Source: Pomphorhynchus laevis (Eukaryota > Acanthocephala > Palaeacanthocephala > Echinorhynchida > Pomphorhynchidae). From it: a stretch of 64,000 nucleotides of DNA. Numbering within the stretch: the stretch's first letter is position 1; the number at the start of each line of letters is the position of its first letter. Below are positions 36,030 through 48,326 of the stretch, piece by piece. Location of the stretch: contig WNNJ02002384.1 in NCBI GenBank assembly GCA_012934845.2, positions 124,001 to 188,000 on the forward strand, written 5' to 3'. Made by a program: the position numbers and the translations under genes. A model generated the notes under the pieces. It was not told the origin of the DNA, did not search any database, and was given only the letters and a program-made list of their open reading frames with translations.

Positions 36030-39000
36030 TCTTAATAAACTACTTACATTTGAGATCTAAAGTAAATACAATATAATAACATACAGGTACAAAATTAAGT
36101 GAAACTGAACAACCAAAGTGGTCGGTTTTGAAAAGTGCTGAACAGAGAAGATAACAAACAGAAGCAAATCGACTTTTTCATTAATCGACTAAAACAACAA
36201 ACTTAACTACACCTTTAAAAATTACAATTCTGAAGCAAATCACATTTGGTTTAACGTATGGTTCGCAGACAACCATCAGATAAGCACTTGTGTTGCAATT
36301 GCAACAACCCCGCTGCCGTCTGCAAAGGTTGCCGCTGCGCTAAGTCAAACAAGATATGCTTTAACTGCCGCGCACCGAGATGCAGAAACAAAACCTCTAA
36401 TATCGACGCTACAATTCAATCCAACACGCAACTTGATAATCAACCGACAGATGCTTGTCAGAATGACTTTCTCAACGAGGAAATACCCAGCACCCCTAAA
36501 TCAATAACCGACTTATTTAACGCAGTAATTCATTGGAGACCTAACCTAATAGAATTGCCACGTTGTTCCGCCAGTCACAAAATAGTCGAGATCCTGGCCA
36601 ATTTATATTGGGAATCCTCAGAAGCCCATGCCGACACTCGGACACTACTTACTACAGAAAGCAACGGTCTTCTCTCACTGTATTTTGCAAAGAATACCAT
36701 CCAGAAAAATCTCGCTGATTCGCAAGACTCTCGAGCGAAGATTAGTCAGCTGGCAAAATAAAGATTACGAAACTCTTTATAACGAAGCTTTGTATCTGCA
36801 AAGTAATTTCGGATCCCGCAAGCCTCTTCCACCGAGAAGCTGGGTTAAACGTTATCAAGGCCTAGTAACAAAGGGCCAAATAAGAGCCAGCTAGACTGTG
36901 CTAGAAGACACGATTGAAACAAAAGCCCTGCATCCACAACATATCATTGATGGCACTTCAGTAATATCAATGCTTCAAGACTTACACCCCGAGGCACATC
37001 AAGCTGATCCAGATACCCTCTTGACTACCCCGTTCCCTGGATCCAAAGTACATCATCTCAGCCGGTTCTATGCTCTGGACGAAACACACATTATCAGATC
37101 GAGTTAAAAAAGCAAAGGAAGCTCGGGTCCGTCCGGAATTGATGCTCGCTCATGGCTTCACATGCTGACAGATTTTGATTCGAATTCACTCAGCCTAGCC
37201 AAAGCACTTGCCAAATTCGATATCTTCGTCGCAACAGAACCACTCACTCCAGGAACTTTAGATGCTTTCACCGCTTGCCGTCTGGTTGCTTTAGAGAAAA
37301 AGTCAGGAGGAATCCGCCCCATAGGTATTTGCAATACTGTCAGACGCATTATAAGCCGGGCCATTCTAGATATTGTTCGCAATGACATTCAGGACGTTGA
37401 TGGGTCCGTTCAATTGGGGGCATCTCAAAAAGGCGGTATCGAAGTCGCCATCAGAACACTTAGAGATGAGTTTAACCGTCACGACGACCACTGTATTTTG
37501 TCAATCGATGCTTCAAATGCTTTCAACCGAACAAACAGAGCGGTGACATTACACAACATAGATTTCGTATGCCCGTCGCTTTCTCGGGCTCTTTGTAATG
37601 TCTACGCAAACCCTGCACAACTCATTGTGGAAATTCAAAGCTTATACTCTACCGAAGGTTTCACCCAGGGCGATCCTTTTGCGATGGCTGGCTTCGCCCT
37701 GACCTCTCTCCCTTTGATAAAAGCGATTCAACGCAAAGTTCCGACGGTCTTCTAAAAATGGTATGCAGATGACGCCAACTTTATTGGGACCACTGACGTT
37801 TTGAAACAGGTATGGGAAGTGCTTCATACCGATGGACCAAAGTATGGCTATTTCGTAAACACACGTAAGTCTCACCTCCTATCACACCTTCATATTGATC
37901 AATCGAACCTCCCCGACCCCGAAATAAAAACTTCCACCGATGGAATCATCATTCTCGGCAGTCCAGTCGGGTCCAACGATTTTGTAAATGCAGCAACCGC
38001 AAAACTTCTGTCTACATGGACCACAATGCTGCAACGTCTCGATTATGTTGCCAAGGTAGAACCGCATGTCGCTTTTGCAGGATTAATCAACTCCGTCCAA
38101 TTTAAGTGGACACATATAATGCGCACCTGCGACTGTTCAGCCACTATCTGGTCGGATCTGTCACACACCTTAACCACACAGCTTCTCCCAAACTTCGTGT
38201 CCTGGGACCTCGATGAAGACTGGAAGTCAATATTGTGCTCTCCTTTAAAATTTGGAGGTATTGGAATCGCGAACCCTGCAACCATAGCCACACTTGAACG
38301 CAAATCCTCAAACATGCTAATTTCAACCTATAATTCTGGTTCAGGCGGCGATAGCCTAAGAGAGAGGCAGAAAACTATGCTTAGCGAAATCAAGACACTA
38401 CGATCACTATCGCACCAAGAACACCTCTCTAAAATTCTGATCTTAGCGATACCCGCAACCAGTAATCTAATCGCGCATGCTGCTCGCAGTGGAGCTTCTC
38501 AGTGGTTAAGTGCGCTTCCGCTCAAGCATGAAAATTTTTATCTTTCTTCTAACGAATTCAGGGATGCTTTGAACGCAAGGTATGGACATACTGATCCTAA
38601 GATTGGAGTTAGCAACTGCATTTGCGGCACTCGAGTCAGTGTGGCTCATTCCTTATCATGTAGACGAGGTGCTTTGCCTTCGATCCGGCATAATGCAGTC
38701 CGCGACATCATCTCACACTATCTTAGCCGCATATCTCACGGCGTAGCTTGCGAACCTCAGCTAACCGAGGTTCCTGAAAATATTACTTTCGAACGAACGA
38801 ACAACAACCCGTGATCCGAGCGCGCGTCTTGACATAGTTTGTTCCGGGCTACACGGTAGTCGATTTGAGCGAACATTTTTTGATGTTAATGTATTTGCTG
38901 CACCTGCTCAATCGAACATATCAAGGAAGCCTGAGTCTGTTTTCGAATACAACGAGAGTCGCAAGAAAGCCAAATACAGTGAACGGATTGCGCTAGTTGA

Positions 39001-39430
39001 ACGAGGGTCTTTCATACCTCTTATTTTCTCCACTTCGGGAGGAATGGGCATAGAAGCGGAAAGATTAATCAAAACCACGGCTTCAAAACTGACGCATCGG
39101 TCAACGCGTTCTTATCATGATCTAGCCATAAAGATGAAACGAGACATCAGTTTTGAAATCGCACGATCAGTTTCCGCATGCTTACGCTCGCCACGTTCCA
39201 GCTGTTCCAAACCTATTAATCTTATGACAACCCACCACAGCGAGTTTTGCGCTGTGCTCGAAGTCTAATTATGTCTTCTTCACTATGTCTGCGAATGCCG
39301 CGATCAAGTAGAAGACATCCAATCTTTCCCGACAATAAATCTCATTTATAGGCCCGTTTACGGGAACCTAATTTATGTAAAATTTACTTTTCTTTTTCAA
39401 TAAAGTTATTATTCAAAAAAAAACAGACGA
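36030..39430 (+). mobile_element. Y element: long GIRPI-type RT retroelement
   Basis: The best copy of family Y. The N-terminus (from ATG 36,258) is Cys-rich: CCNCNNPAAVCKGCRCAKS, then KICFNCRAPRCRN. After a frameshift at about 36.66 kb, frame 1 holds ISLIRKTLERRLVSWQNKD, SGPSGIDARSWLHML (about 37,123), SGGIRPIGICNTVRRIISRA (37,305), LSIDASNAFNRTNR (37,500), EGFTQGDPFAMAGFAL and WYADDANFIG (37,759). Stops at 36,894, 37,107 and 37,755 interrupt it. The C-terminus has SLSCRRGALPSIRHNAVRD, then, after a frameshift near 38.81 kb, RLDIVCSGLHGSRFERTFFD and YNESRKKAKYSERI, ending at 39,268. The late D..D-V..K block looks like a PD-(D/E)xK nuclease (inference). The 3' UTR runs to about 39,430. Confidence 0.85.
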
Positions 39431-39735
39431 GCAAAGCTCACAGTTGCACTGTTAAAAAAAGAAAAAGTAAAGAAAAAAAAAGACTCACAAATAGAAGTCA
39501 AAAAAGTTCATGTTTGAATGCTGAAATCGATCTTGAGTTGACAATTTTTTCACTTAATCGGTTCCACTTATCTACGATTCGGTGTCCAAATTGTACAGTT
39601 TTAGAGCGTATAACTCGGCGATGGGCTAAAGTAAATTGTGTCCACGCAAAGCCCGACTTTTCCGAACAGTCATCAAAATGTAATAAACATCAAAAGTATA
39701 TAAAATGTAATGTTCCATTACATTATTGTATTGTG
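39431..39735. other. A-rich tract and unassigned open frame
   Basis: A purine-rich run (39,440-39,510) is followed by a 79-codon frame (39,514-39,753) with four cysteines and no motif that I recognise. It leads into the hammerhead-like motif at 39,739. It could be debris of the Penelope-like element that follows. Confidence 0.35.
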
Positions 39736-39738
39736 CTA

Positions 39739-41020
39739 CTGACGAAGGGGTAACCCGAAAACGTTTTAAAATAAAATTGCAAAAGAAGCTTGGTTTAATT
39801 TTATATACTTAACTATTTTGATATATATGTCGACGATGTCTTCGCCGCGGTTGATACTGATCCTAAAAAAGGTCTTGAGGAGATACTTAACGAAGATAAC
39901 AAGGAAATTCAATGAAGAGTTAATTTCGTAGACACAGAAGACGTAATAAATTTCCTAAATGTTAAAGTATTAAGACGTAATAACATCATTTTAATAGACG
40001 TGTTTAGAAAATCTAATACTCCACATACATTTCTTAGAGCACGTATATCTCGGACGGATACGATATTTCAGCAGTTAGTTTATTGTTCAGAAGATCCCTG
40101 ATGGTATGCGATAACAAGGAATACAGACAACGAGAGCATAAGAGAATAAATCACATCTTAAGGGATTGCCGATATCCGGAATGGGCGATTAACTAATAAT
40201 TTCGATTAAGCCAAGGCAGGTTTTTAGAACGTTGACTGCACAACCATATATGAAATTCATAAAAGCAACGTTCATCAATAATATTTTAACAAGATGATTG
40301 TCGAAATTAATTTTAAAATTCAAAAACAACATAAAAGTGTACTATAAAACTGATGCTAGACTTAATTACATATTCAAAAATAAACCAGCAGCAACATCAC
40401 AACGCGTAATATATGCCATGCCGTATTCAGATTGGTAAAATACTAATGTTGGACAAAAAGTTCTCTTAAAAAGAAAGCGTACCAACATAAGTACAGCCTT
40501 GAGAAAATCGATACATCTTCAGAAAATATTCAATCATGTTATTGAGACTGATCATAACGTTGATTTTGAAAGCACTGACATATCAGTGGCGTATTCAAAA
40601 GTAAACCAGTAGCAACATCACAACGCGTAATATATGCCATTCCGTATCCAGATTGTGAGAAGACATGTTTGATAAACTAAACAAGGCTTAAAAAAGGGGC
40701 GTATCACATACGTACAATCTGAATAAAATCGATACATCTTCAGCAATATTCAATCATGTTATTGATACTTACCATAACATTGATTTTGAAAGGACTGATA
40801 TCCTACATAAGGAAAAACAGTAAGGGCGCAGGCTTGTCCTAGAATCGTTGTATATTTCCGACTTTCCGATGTAAAAGAGAACAAATCTACTATTATTGAT
40901 ATGCTATAACATAGATACAAATTAATTTTATTTGTTTAACGTTTTCTTATTTTGTTCAAATTGAAAAGGACTGCTGAGTACAGTCGAAATATCTAAAATT
41001 AAATAAAGTCTTTTGTATTC
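39739..41020 (+). pseudogene. P2: Penelope-like RT end plus GIY-YIG remnants
   Basis: Begins with a hammerhead-like motif (CTGACGA 39,739-39,745, short GGG/CCC hairpin, GAAA 39,757-39,760). At about 39,822 it reads FDIYVDDVFAAVDTDPKKG (YVDD of RT), then FVDTEDVINFLNVKVLRR (FLDxxV motif). Further on comes QRVIYAMPYSDW with NVGQKVLLKRKRTNIS and FNHVIETDHNVDFESTDI, which match the YxxPCxxC, YIGQT-L-R-H and NHxIDF blocks of the Penelope GIY-YIG endonuclease. The endonuclease segment is present twice (about 40,370-40,590 and 40,590-40,805). The element ends with GGACTGCTGAGTACAGTC and GAAATATC at about 40,970-40,995. It is broken in several places. Confidence 0.75.
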
Positions 41021-41194
41021 TCGGGGATTGTTCGCAATAAAAAAAAGATATATTCCTATGTTAGAAATAATATTTCAAATAAAATATTTGTAATATGAAA
41101 ATATTTATACTATTTAAGAATACTATTATACCCAAAGAAATGGAAAAATAAATAAAACCTAAAGGTATATATACTAAAGGTATATAATACCTTT
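41021..41194. other. AT-rich spacer
   Basis: AT-rich, with a TATATACTAAAGGTATATA-type palindrome just before U copy 10. Nothing else was seen. Confidence 0.4.
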
Positions 41195-41440
41195 AGTATA
41201 TATTCAGTTCCTCCTGATGACTTCTAATCCTTATTCTGATTCATAGTTTGTTATCTATTAGTCAATTCATAAAAATGACTTTTTAAATTTCATTTTTTTA
41301 TTTTAACTTGATTTAAATTATAGAAAATCTAAAAACAATTATTAATTTTATTATTTAATTATTAAATTTTGATTTAGCATTATTATGTTTTGTTTATTTT
41401 ATAATTATATTAAATACGTAGACTCAGTTAGCTGATTTGA
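41195..41440 (+). repeat. U repeat copy 10 (5'-truncated)
   Basis: Starts in AGTTCCTCCTGATGACTTCT and runs to AATACGTAGACTCAGTTAGC. From about 41,290 on it is nearly identical to the copy at 6.9-7.08 kb, including AAAATCTAAAAACAATTATT. The two share a recent common source. Confidence 0.65.
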
Positions 41441-41559
41441 TACTATAATACTAAAGACTGTGACGTCTGGATCCTTGTTCGAGTGAAAATATTTGATAGC
41501 TCTGTTTATCAAAGTAAACGGTTCACGTGTGGTTTTTGTTCTTAAGTAAAACTTTCAAA

Positions 41560-42780
41560 GCTATCCTGCTCATCCACTTCTGTCTCAAGCAAAACCACTC
41601 AGACCGACTCTTTTTGACGTTTCCCTCGCATCAACACCTGACTTCGCATCGTATAATCCCGTTCTTGAAACTACTCTCGCAACACTCCTCATTTAGCTAT
41701 GGATAAATTTTCCCTTAATCTGCATATTCCTTACAATGCAAACAGTAAAGGCCTTCATCTCGTACTTCATTTTTCCTATTCCACCTCACATCTAAATACA
41801 TCTCATACCTCTTTCTTCTCTTCACGTACTCCTTACTCTACCTCCACCGTATCATTTCTCAATAATTTACATCCTTCCATCAAAATCATCTCTAGTAACA
41901 GCTCTGATCAAACGATTCAACAATCCACTTCTATTACACATGCTCCAACCGTATCACTTCTCAATAATTTACATCCTTCCGTCAAAATCATATCAAGTAA
42001 CATCTCCGATCAACCGATTCAACACTCCACTCCTGTCACGCATGATACAAACTATCTTAATTTTTCACTTAGCCCCCTGTCATTCCCACATTTACCTACT
42101 CTGCTGCCTCTATTCCTACCAGGTATGTCCGTCCACCACTTTCACGTAATCATTTCCCTTAACGCGATTGATGGATTATCATATCTAACTTAAAGCTTCC
42201 CGAATCTGATTCTCCACAATGTCGCCTCGATGATGTATCTGCTTTTAGTTCTATCCTCTCAACCATTCTTCCTGATGATAATCCATCCCTTTTCAATAAT
42301 ATCGCTCCTGTATCTTTTAGCCGTTTAAACAAATCCACTAAATCCAGTCATCTCAGTCTCCACTCTTAAAAATCGTTTTCCGACATAGTTCACATGCATC
42401 CTTGGTACTCTCCCAAAGTTTTGAACTTCTTACGACTTCGTCTACTTGTCGTATCTTTCCTGACTGCTCCCCTTCTGATATTGCCAAGTTCAATTTAGCT
42501 CACATTGAGAATTAGCTCGCAAAGCGAGTTATCCTTATTAATACGTCAAATCAATGGAAATTTTCATGTTGTACACACAAGGCCAAAAATCCGATGGCGT
42601 TCTATCTCTCCCCATGTCTTCTTTGCTAGTCGATCGCGCTCCCGAGCATACTTTTCGTCTTAGTGTATTCAACACTCGCTCCATTATTCATAAATCTGAT
42701 ACGCTCTTTGATATATTCGATCAATTATCTATCGATATTCTCTGCATTACCGAATTCTGGTGTCGTAATCGAGTAAATCG
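41560..42780 (+). pseudogene. LINE A copy 2, 5' part (ORF1 and endonuclease start)
   Basis: ORF1-like frame 41,699-42,193 with two tandem ~35-residue repeats (TVSFLNNLHPSIKIISSN and TVSLLNNLHPSVKIISSN). Decayed sequence at 42.2-42.5 kb then matches LINE A copy 1 ORF1 (FSSILSTILPDDNPSLFNNI, SRLNKSTKSS). The endonuclease begins in 42,554-42,826: FRLSVFNTRSIIHKSDTLFD, then LSIDILCITEFW. It is cut at about 42,780 by gypsy fossil 2 and resumes at 46,284. Several stops and frameshifts are present in ORF1. Confidence 0.8.
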
Positions 42781-45700
42781 AGAAGACGTAAATAGGGTTT
42801 TTATTCAACAGATCTACAATAAATAGTTAGTAAACGATTATAAGTAGTTGATAACATTCTTTTATGTGAAATATCATGACACTTTCCTCTTCAATAGGAA
42901 AAAATCATCCAGGTACTCTGGTCTACTTTTAACTCGAGACTCTCAGTCGTTTGGTTTGATATCATATATTTTGACGACGACTCATTATTTGGATGGATTT
43001 TAGGCAAATTTTGAGTGCTTTGATTCAATTCATTATTGTCGATAGTATAGGGGGCCATTGCTGCGTAATTCTTTAATGTGAAGCATATGCGACAGGTTGA
43101 TTTTGTTCTTGCATATCCTTATCTGCTTCTGGAAATCGAGCAATCTTTCGTATCGAAACATTTAATTCCTTCTGAGTATCATCACTCACCGTGGCATAAT
43201 TTCCATTTGTCCCGGCCAGTTTTACCTGTCGAAAATATCTGTTCTTCCACGATGGCTCTTCAGAAAGGAAGACTGTATTTCCACTTTCATCCATGGCGAT
43301 AAGATATCATGATTTATGGAATTGTGTTTGTGGCTAAACATTCGTTCGTGAGTCGAGTATCCGGTCGCGGTGCATAGGAGTGTTCTAATGGACGATAATG
43401 CCGATGAAAGCACTGATTCCCATGTTTCGGCGATTTTCCATCAGATTACAACTTCAATTGTATCGTATTCCAAATTATCCCGACATTGCGCTCCGCTTGT
43501 CCATTCCCACGTGGATTGTACAGTGTTAATCGACTATAGGCTACACCTGTTGATGAGAGATAATCTTGGAATTCTTTGGATTGGAAGCATGATCCTTGGT
43601 CCGAATGTATTTTAGCAGGACAACCGAATATACCAAAAATTTGCTTCAAACAATTGATAACCGTCGATGACGAACAATCTGAACATTGAATTGCGAATGG
43701 GAAGCGTGAGTATTCGTCCACTACGCATAGTAAATACCGATTGCAGGTTGTCGATTGCAATGAACCTCTAAAAGCAATATTCAGCCACTCGAATGTCCGA
43801 GTTGCATTTATTACATCGGATTGTTTCGGTTCACAAAATCGTGGTTTCAATTCGGCACATGTTTTGCATTGCTCAATAATATTGACGACATTAGTCTTAT
43901 CAAAGGAAAGATCGTGTTGCTTAACGTGTTGTATCATCCGTGTAATTCACGGATAGCATAACGAAGTGTGTATCTTTTGTAGATCCGTTATTCGTTTATG
44001 ACCAGAGTTCGAATTATCATTTTGAATGGGAACCGCATCAATTGAGGAATACGGCGCATCGGTTTCAAGGATAAGTAGCTTTCCCGGTGTAAATGCAGAT
44101 AATGTAGCGGTAGTCATCTCCTTCTTGAATGCTTCAATTACTCTTATTATTTCTAATGAAGGGGGCCAAGATTCACATTTTAATAATGGCTGTATCTTTG
44201 TCGAAAATGATTAAAACCACTTAGAGTAGTATGCTAGTAGGCCCAGAAATCTTTGCATCGATTTGCTATCTTAAGGGGTGGAATGATTCATTAAAGGCTT
44301 TATGCGTTCAGAATCTAGTTTCAGGGTACCATGAGATATTTCATATCCCAGAAAATTCAATTCGTGTTTCTTGTGTGCAGTCTTTTCGTCAGCTAACTTG
44401 AAGTTTGTCTTAGTAGCTACTTCGCAGAATTTTTGATAGCTATTGTCGTGTTCTCATCCGTCTTATCGCAAATTATTATTTCGTCGATATACGCGTATAC
44501 TCCACATAGTTGATTCTCAGAAATGATGTTATTCATTAGTCGTTGAAAAAAGGATACCGCAATGGTCAATCCAAATTGGATACGTTTGTATTGGTAAAGT
44601 TTCCCACAAGCTTCAAAAGCTGTGTACGGTTTGTCTTCTTCAAGTAACGGAATCTGATAATAAAGCTGTGTACGGCTTGTCAAATATGCTTTTGACAAGT
44701 CGACTGTTGTAAAAACTGAATTGTACGCAATTTTCGCTATCAAATCTTCAATGTTAGGTAATGGGTAGGCATCCAACATCGTGTATTTGTTGATTGTACG
44801 ATAATAGTCCGTTACCATTCGCGATTTTTCTTTGATTTGACACAACTAAAGATTGTGCCCTCCACGGTGCCCGACTCTCTTCAATAATATCTCGCTTCAA
44901 GAGTAGTTCTGTTTCGGTGCTAATTAACTTGGCATTTTTGTGGGTTTGGGACGAGATTTGGTAGAAATTGGGTTTAGATTTTTTAGTATGTCAGGAAGAA
45001 ATATTCGGATCAACATGCATTGCATCAGATGTGCATAAAGCGGCTAAAGTGATGCCAGGATCTCGACCACCAAATTGAAAAGTAACGTGCGCGAGTCGTG
45101 TTTGCCAATCTCGACCAAGAATCACAGGTGAGCATAAACTTGGCATAATAAAAAATCGAGTATTTGCGAATACTCCATCTATTAAACAAATTGTAATATT
45201 GCAAGCATGACGTAAAATAACGAAACGGGAAGATGACGATAATTGAACACGTGTATTGCAAAATATTAGTTTCAGTGTTAGGGAATTTGCTACAGATTCA
45301 TCCATGAAGTTATCGCTACTTCCAGTGTCAACAAAAGTATTAAGGTTATTGTTATCAATTGAGATTGTTTGAAGGTTGTTAAACTACCATTCGTCGGAAG
45401 CATTTATTGAGCACAGAGCAGCAGATAAGTTAGTTGGTTTATTATTCTTTTTTGACTTGCATGATGACGAAAAGTGTCCAGCTTTTCCACACGTATGGCA
45501 AACAGAGTTTCGAGGTGGACATTGGATACGTGGATGATAGACTTGACCACAAAAGTAGCATCGTATGTTGTTATTAAGCCTGTCTGTATTTCCAGAAAAT
45601 CTTTCAGCCACGGCTAGATTAAGATCATTCGTCGAGTCATCTGTGCTATCGATTAAATTTTGTTCAGTTGCCATGCTGGCTAGGGTTGGTTCCGTTGAAG

Positions 45701-46296
45701 AGAATACAGCTGCTTTCGAATTAGCCGCTTCGAGGGATTTGGCAATTGAAATCAAATCGTTCAAATCGGATTTGCGAGATTCTAGTAATCGTTGTCTGAT
45801 ATAAGAACTATGTAGTCCCTGAATAAATGTGTCGGTTATATACTTGATTCGATTTGCTATCGCATCTACTGTTTTGAAGTCACATGAATCTGCAAGTTGT
45901 TCCAGCTGGCGTATATATTTCTCGATGGAAATTGACGGGTCCTAACATCTCCTGACGACATGTATATAATTGAAAGCGACTAAAAATTAGATTGACTGGC
46001 TTTGTGAAAACGGAATCAAGTTTTTAATTCCGTTTGCGTCATTGATAGTTGTGCAATCTTTTATAAGTCGAAATATTCTTGTAAATACCTGGTTTATCAG
46101 GAGAAAAAGTTTAGCATCCTCTGAAGAATCTGCTTACAAAGACAGATAATTCACAAGTCTCCGTTTCCAATGTGCCCAATGTTCATGGGAATCGCTATCG
46201 GTAGGATCGATTGACCGTATGTTAGGTACAATGAATTTGTCCATTTCGTCGAATACCATAATCTGTTGAATAAGGTGAAGTAATTGAGTAAATCGA
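42771..46296 (-). mobile_element. Ty3/gypsy fossil 2 (CsRn1-like), inserted in LINE A
   Basis: Minus-strand LTR-retrotransposon remains. gag lies at 46.26-45.38 kb, with two CCHC zinc knuckles near 45.6 kb (CYFCGQVYHPRIQC and CHTCGKAGHFSSSC). A protease-like part lies around 45.3-45.0 kb, reverse transcriptase at 44.85-44.4 kb, integrase at 43.94-43.4 kb, and a pol tail near 42.9 kb. The RT block is related to fossil 1. The 11-base word GAGTAAATCGA lies at both borders (42,771-42,781 and 46,286-46,296). A short 3' LTR-like stretch may lie at 42.75-42.88 kb; no full 5' LTR was found. It is broken, with about eight or more breaks, and is older than or as old as fossil 1. Confidence 0.85.
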
Positions 46297-48230
46297 CTCG
46301 TCCAGTTGTCTCTCATACATCTACTGCTTCTAACTATGGTGATATTGTTACCGTTGTTCGTCACCCAATGTATCTACGTAAAATAAACGTTAACATCTGT
46401 TACACTTCGTTCGAATTACTCATATGCAGATTATCAACTCATTTCCCTCTGGAACTTGTGATTGTATACCGTCCAGGTTCAGTTGCCCTCTCACGCATGT
46501 TCTTTAACGACCTTGCAAATCTTATGTCTCACTATTCATTGTCTTATACTCCTTCTTTTGTTCTCGGTGACTTTAATATTCGTCTTGATCGCCCGGCTGA
46601 ATCTGACTCTGTCACTTTAATTAATCTTTTTTCTGATTTTAACTATAAATTACTTTCAACAAGCCCAACTCATATTCTCGGCGGTGTTCTCAACATCATT
46701 GCTGTTCCTAAATGCTTCAATGACTATACATCCATGTCCATTACTGATTCTGGTTTGTCCGATCATTTCCTTGTCACTCTTACGCGTATCCATCCTCCTT
46801 CTCCGACTCCAACATTAGCTACAACAAGTCGACCTTGGAAATTTCTCGATATCCCTATTCTCTGTTCTGCCTTACTCAATTCTTCACTTTTTTCGCTTTC
46901 ACTTATCTATCTTTCTCCCGATGATCTCTGCATTCTATTTGATTCTGAACTTACGTCGATCCTCAATCACCTTCTGCCTAGTCGACTTCGACGTTTTCAT
47001 CGTTTGCGTTATGCTCCCTGGTTCGATTCCGGCTGTTGTCTTTCTAAGCGTCGACTCCGTCACTCTTTTCGTGTGTTTAATCGTTTTCTTAAACGTTGCC
47101 CAAACTCACTCACTCTAAATCCCCGTGTTTCCTATCTTTCTCTTCGTCGTGACCATCTCACTCTTATGTGTACTAAGCGTACTCTATTTTGGCGAAATCA
47201 ACTCTAGTCATCTTCCAACTCTAAATCTCATTGAAAAATCTTAAACTAAATTCTTTCAAGATCATCTACACCTTGTAACATAAATCCTGGTGAATTTTTT
47301 TCTTATCTGCAATCTAAGCTATCTAATTAAAATTCCGTTCTACCCATATGGCCCGTTTATCCTCTCTTTTCTTTATATACTTCCCTCCCAGAGCTATTCC
47401 ATCTTCTTCACGTTTCGTCTGACGAAGTTTATTCGGTTCTTTTGTCATTACCTTATAACACCTCTTCTTCTGACCCAATTCCCACCCACTTGCTTGAAAA
47501 AATCTCCTCATCTATATCACACTTCCTAACCACTTTGTTCAACTTGTCTATCTGCAACCGCAAATTGCCTTCCAACTGGAAATGCGGCACTGTTAGTTCT
47601 CTCCTCAATAAGCAATCTCTCGAACCTTCACTACCATCTTCCTACCGTCCTATTTCACTTCTCCCAAGTGAGAGATATCTTCTCTCATTTTCTCAAGACT
47701 TGATTACTGTCTTAGTCTATTTCCCAACTCACCTAAATCCACTCTTTTTCCTTTACAACGCATCGTCAACGCTGCTGTCCGAGTTCTCCTCCGTCTTCGT
47801 CGTTTTGATCATACATCCCACTATCTTGTTTCTCTTGATTGGCATACCATTTATTGTCGTGTTCAAATTCGTCTTCTTATCATTGCTTTTCGTATTATAA
47901 CTTTTCATACCCCTTCATTTCTCAACCTTCCTTTTCTCGACAATTCCAGTCCTGTTTACTGTTCTTTGCGTTCGCGTAATTCCCTTCTTTTACATGTCCC
48001 AAACTACTCTACCTCCTTTGGACTCCGCTCCTTTATTGTGGCTGCTCCTCTCTTGTAGAATCATCTGTCCATTCATATCCGCCAATCAACTTCCATGCAG
48101 TGCTTCAAACGCCTAATCCGATGTCATTTAAACAATTAATTAATAAACCTGTATGACTTCTGCTGTTTTTTGTTAGTGGACTTGTATGCGTGTAGCTGTC
48201 ACGCGTTTGTCACATTAAATAAATTATTAT
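46284..48230 (+). pseudogene. LINE A copy 2, 3' part (endonuclease and RT remnants)
   Basis: Resumes the endonuclease right after gypsy fossil 2: GDIVTVVRHPMYLRKINVN, LELVIVYRPGS, FVLGDFNIRLDRP and DSGLSDHFLVTLTR (clean frame 46,284-47,207). Then come linker and RT fingers (PIPTHLLEKISSSISHFLTT, SYRPISLLPS to about 47,668). The palm, including YADD, is missing: the sequence jumps to the thumb (FSQDLITVLVYF, then FDHTSHYLVSLDW in another frame), a deletion of roughly 0.8 kb relative to copy 1. The 3' end has the hairpin GCGTG..CACGC (48,188-48,204) and TTTGTCACATTAAATAAA. Confidence 0.85.
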
Positions 48231-48326
48231 ATAAAAATTTATATACATCAAAAAATTAAAAAAATAAAGACATAATTTAATTAAAGACAATATTAAAATC
48301 AAAAAATTAAAGACATAAAATACACA

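Noticed and set aside
39514-39753. 79-codon frame with several cysteines as a possible zinc-finger gene
   Set aside because: Cysteine spacing fits no known finger, there is no neighbour support, and it ends inside the hammerhead-like motif of the P2 remnant.
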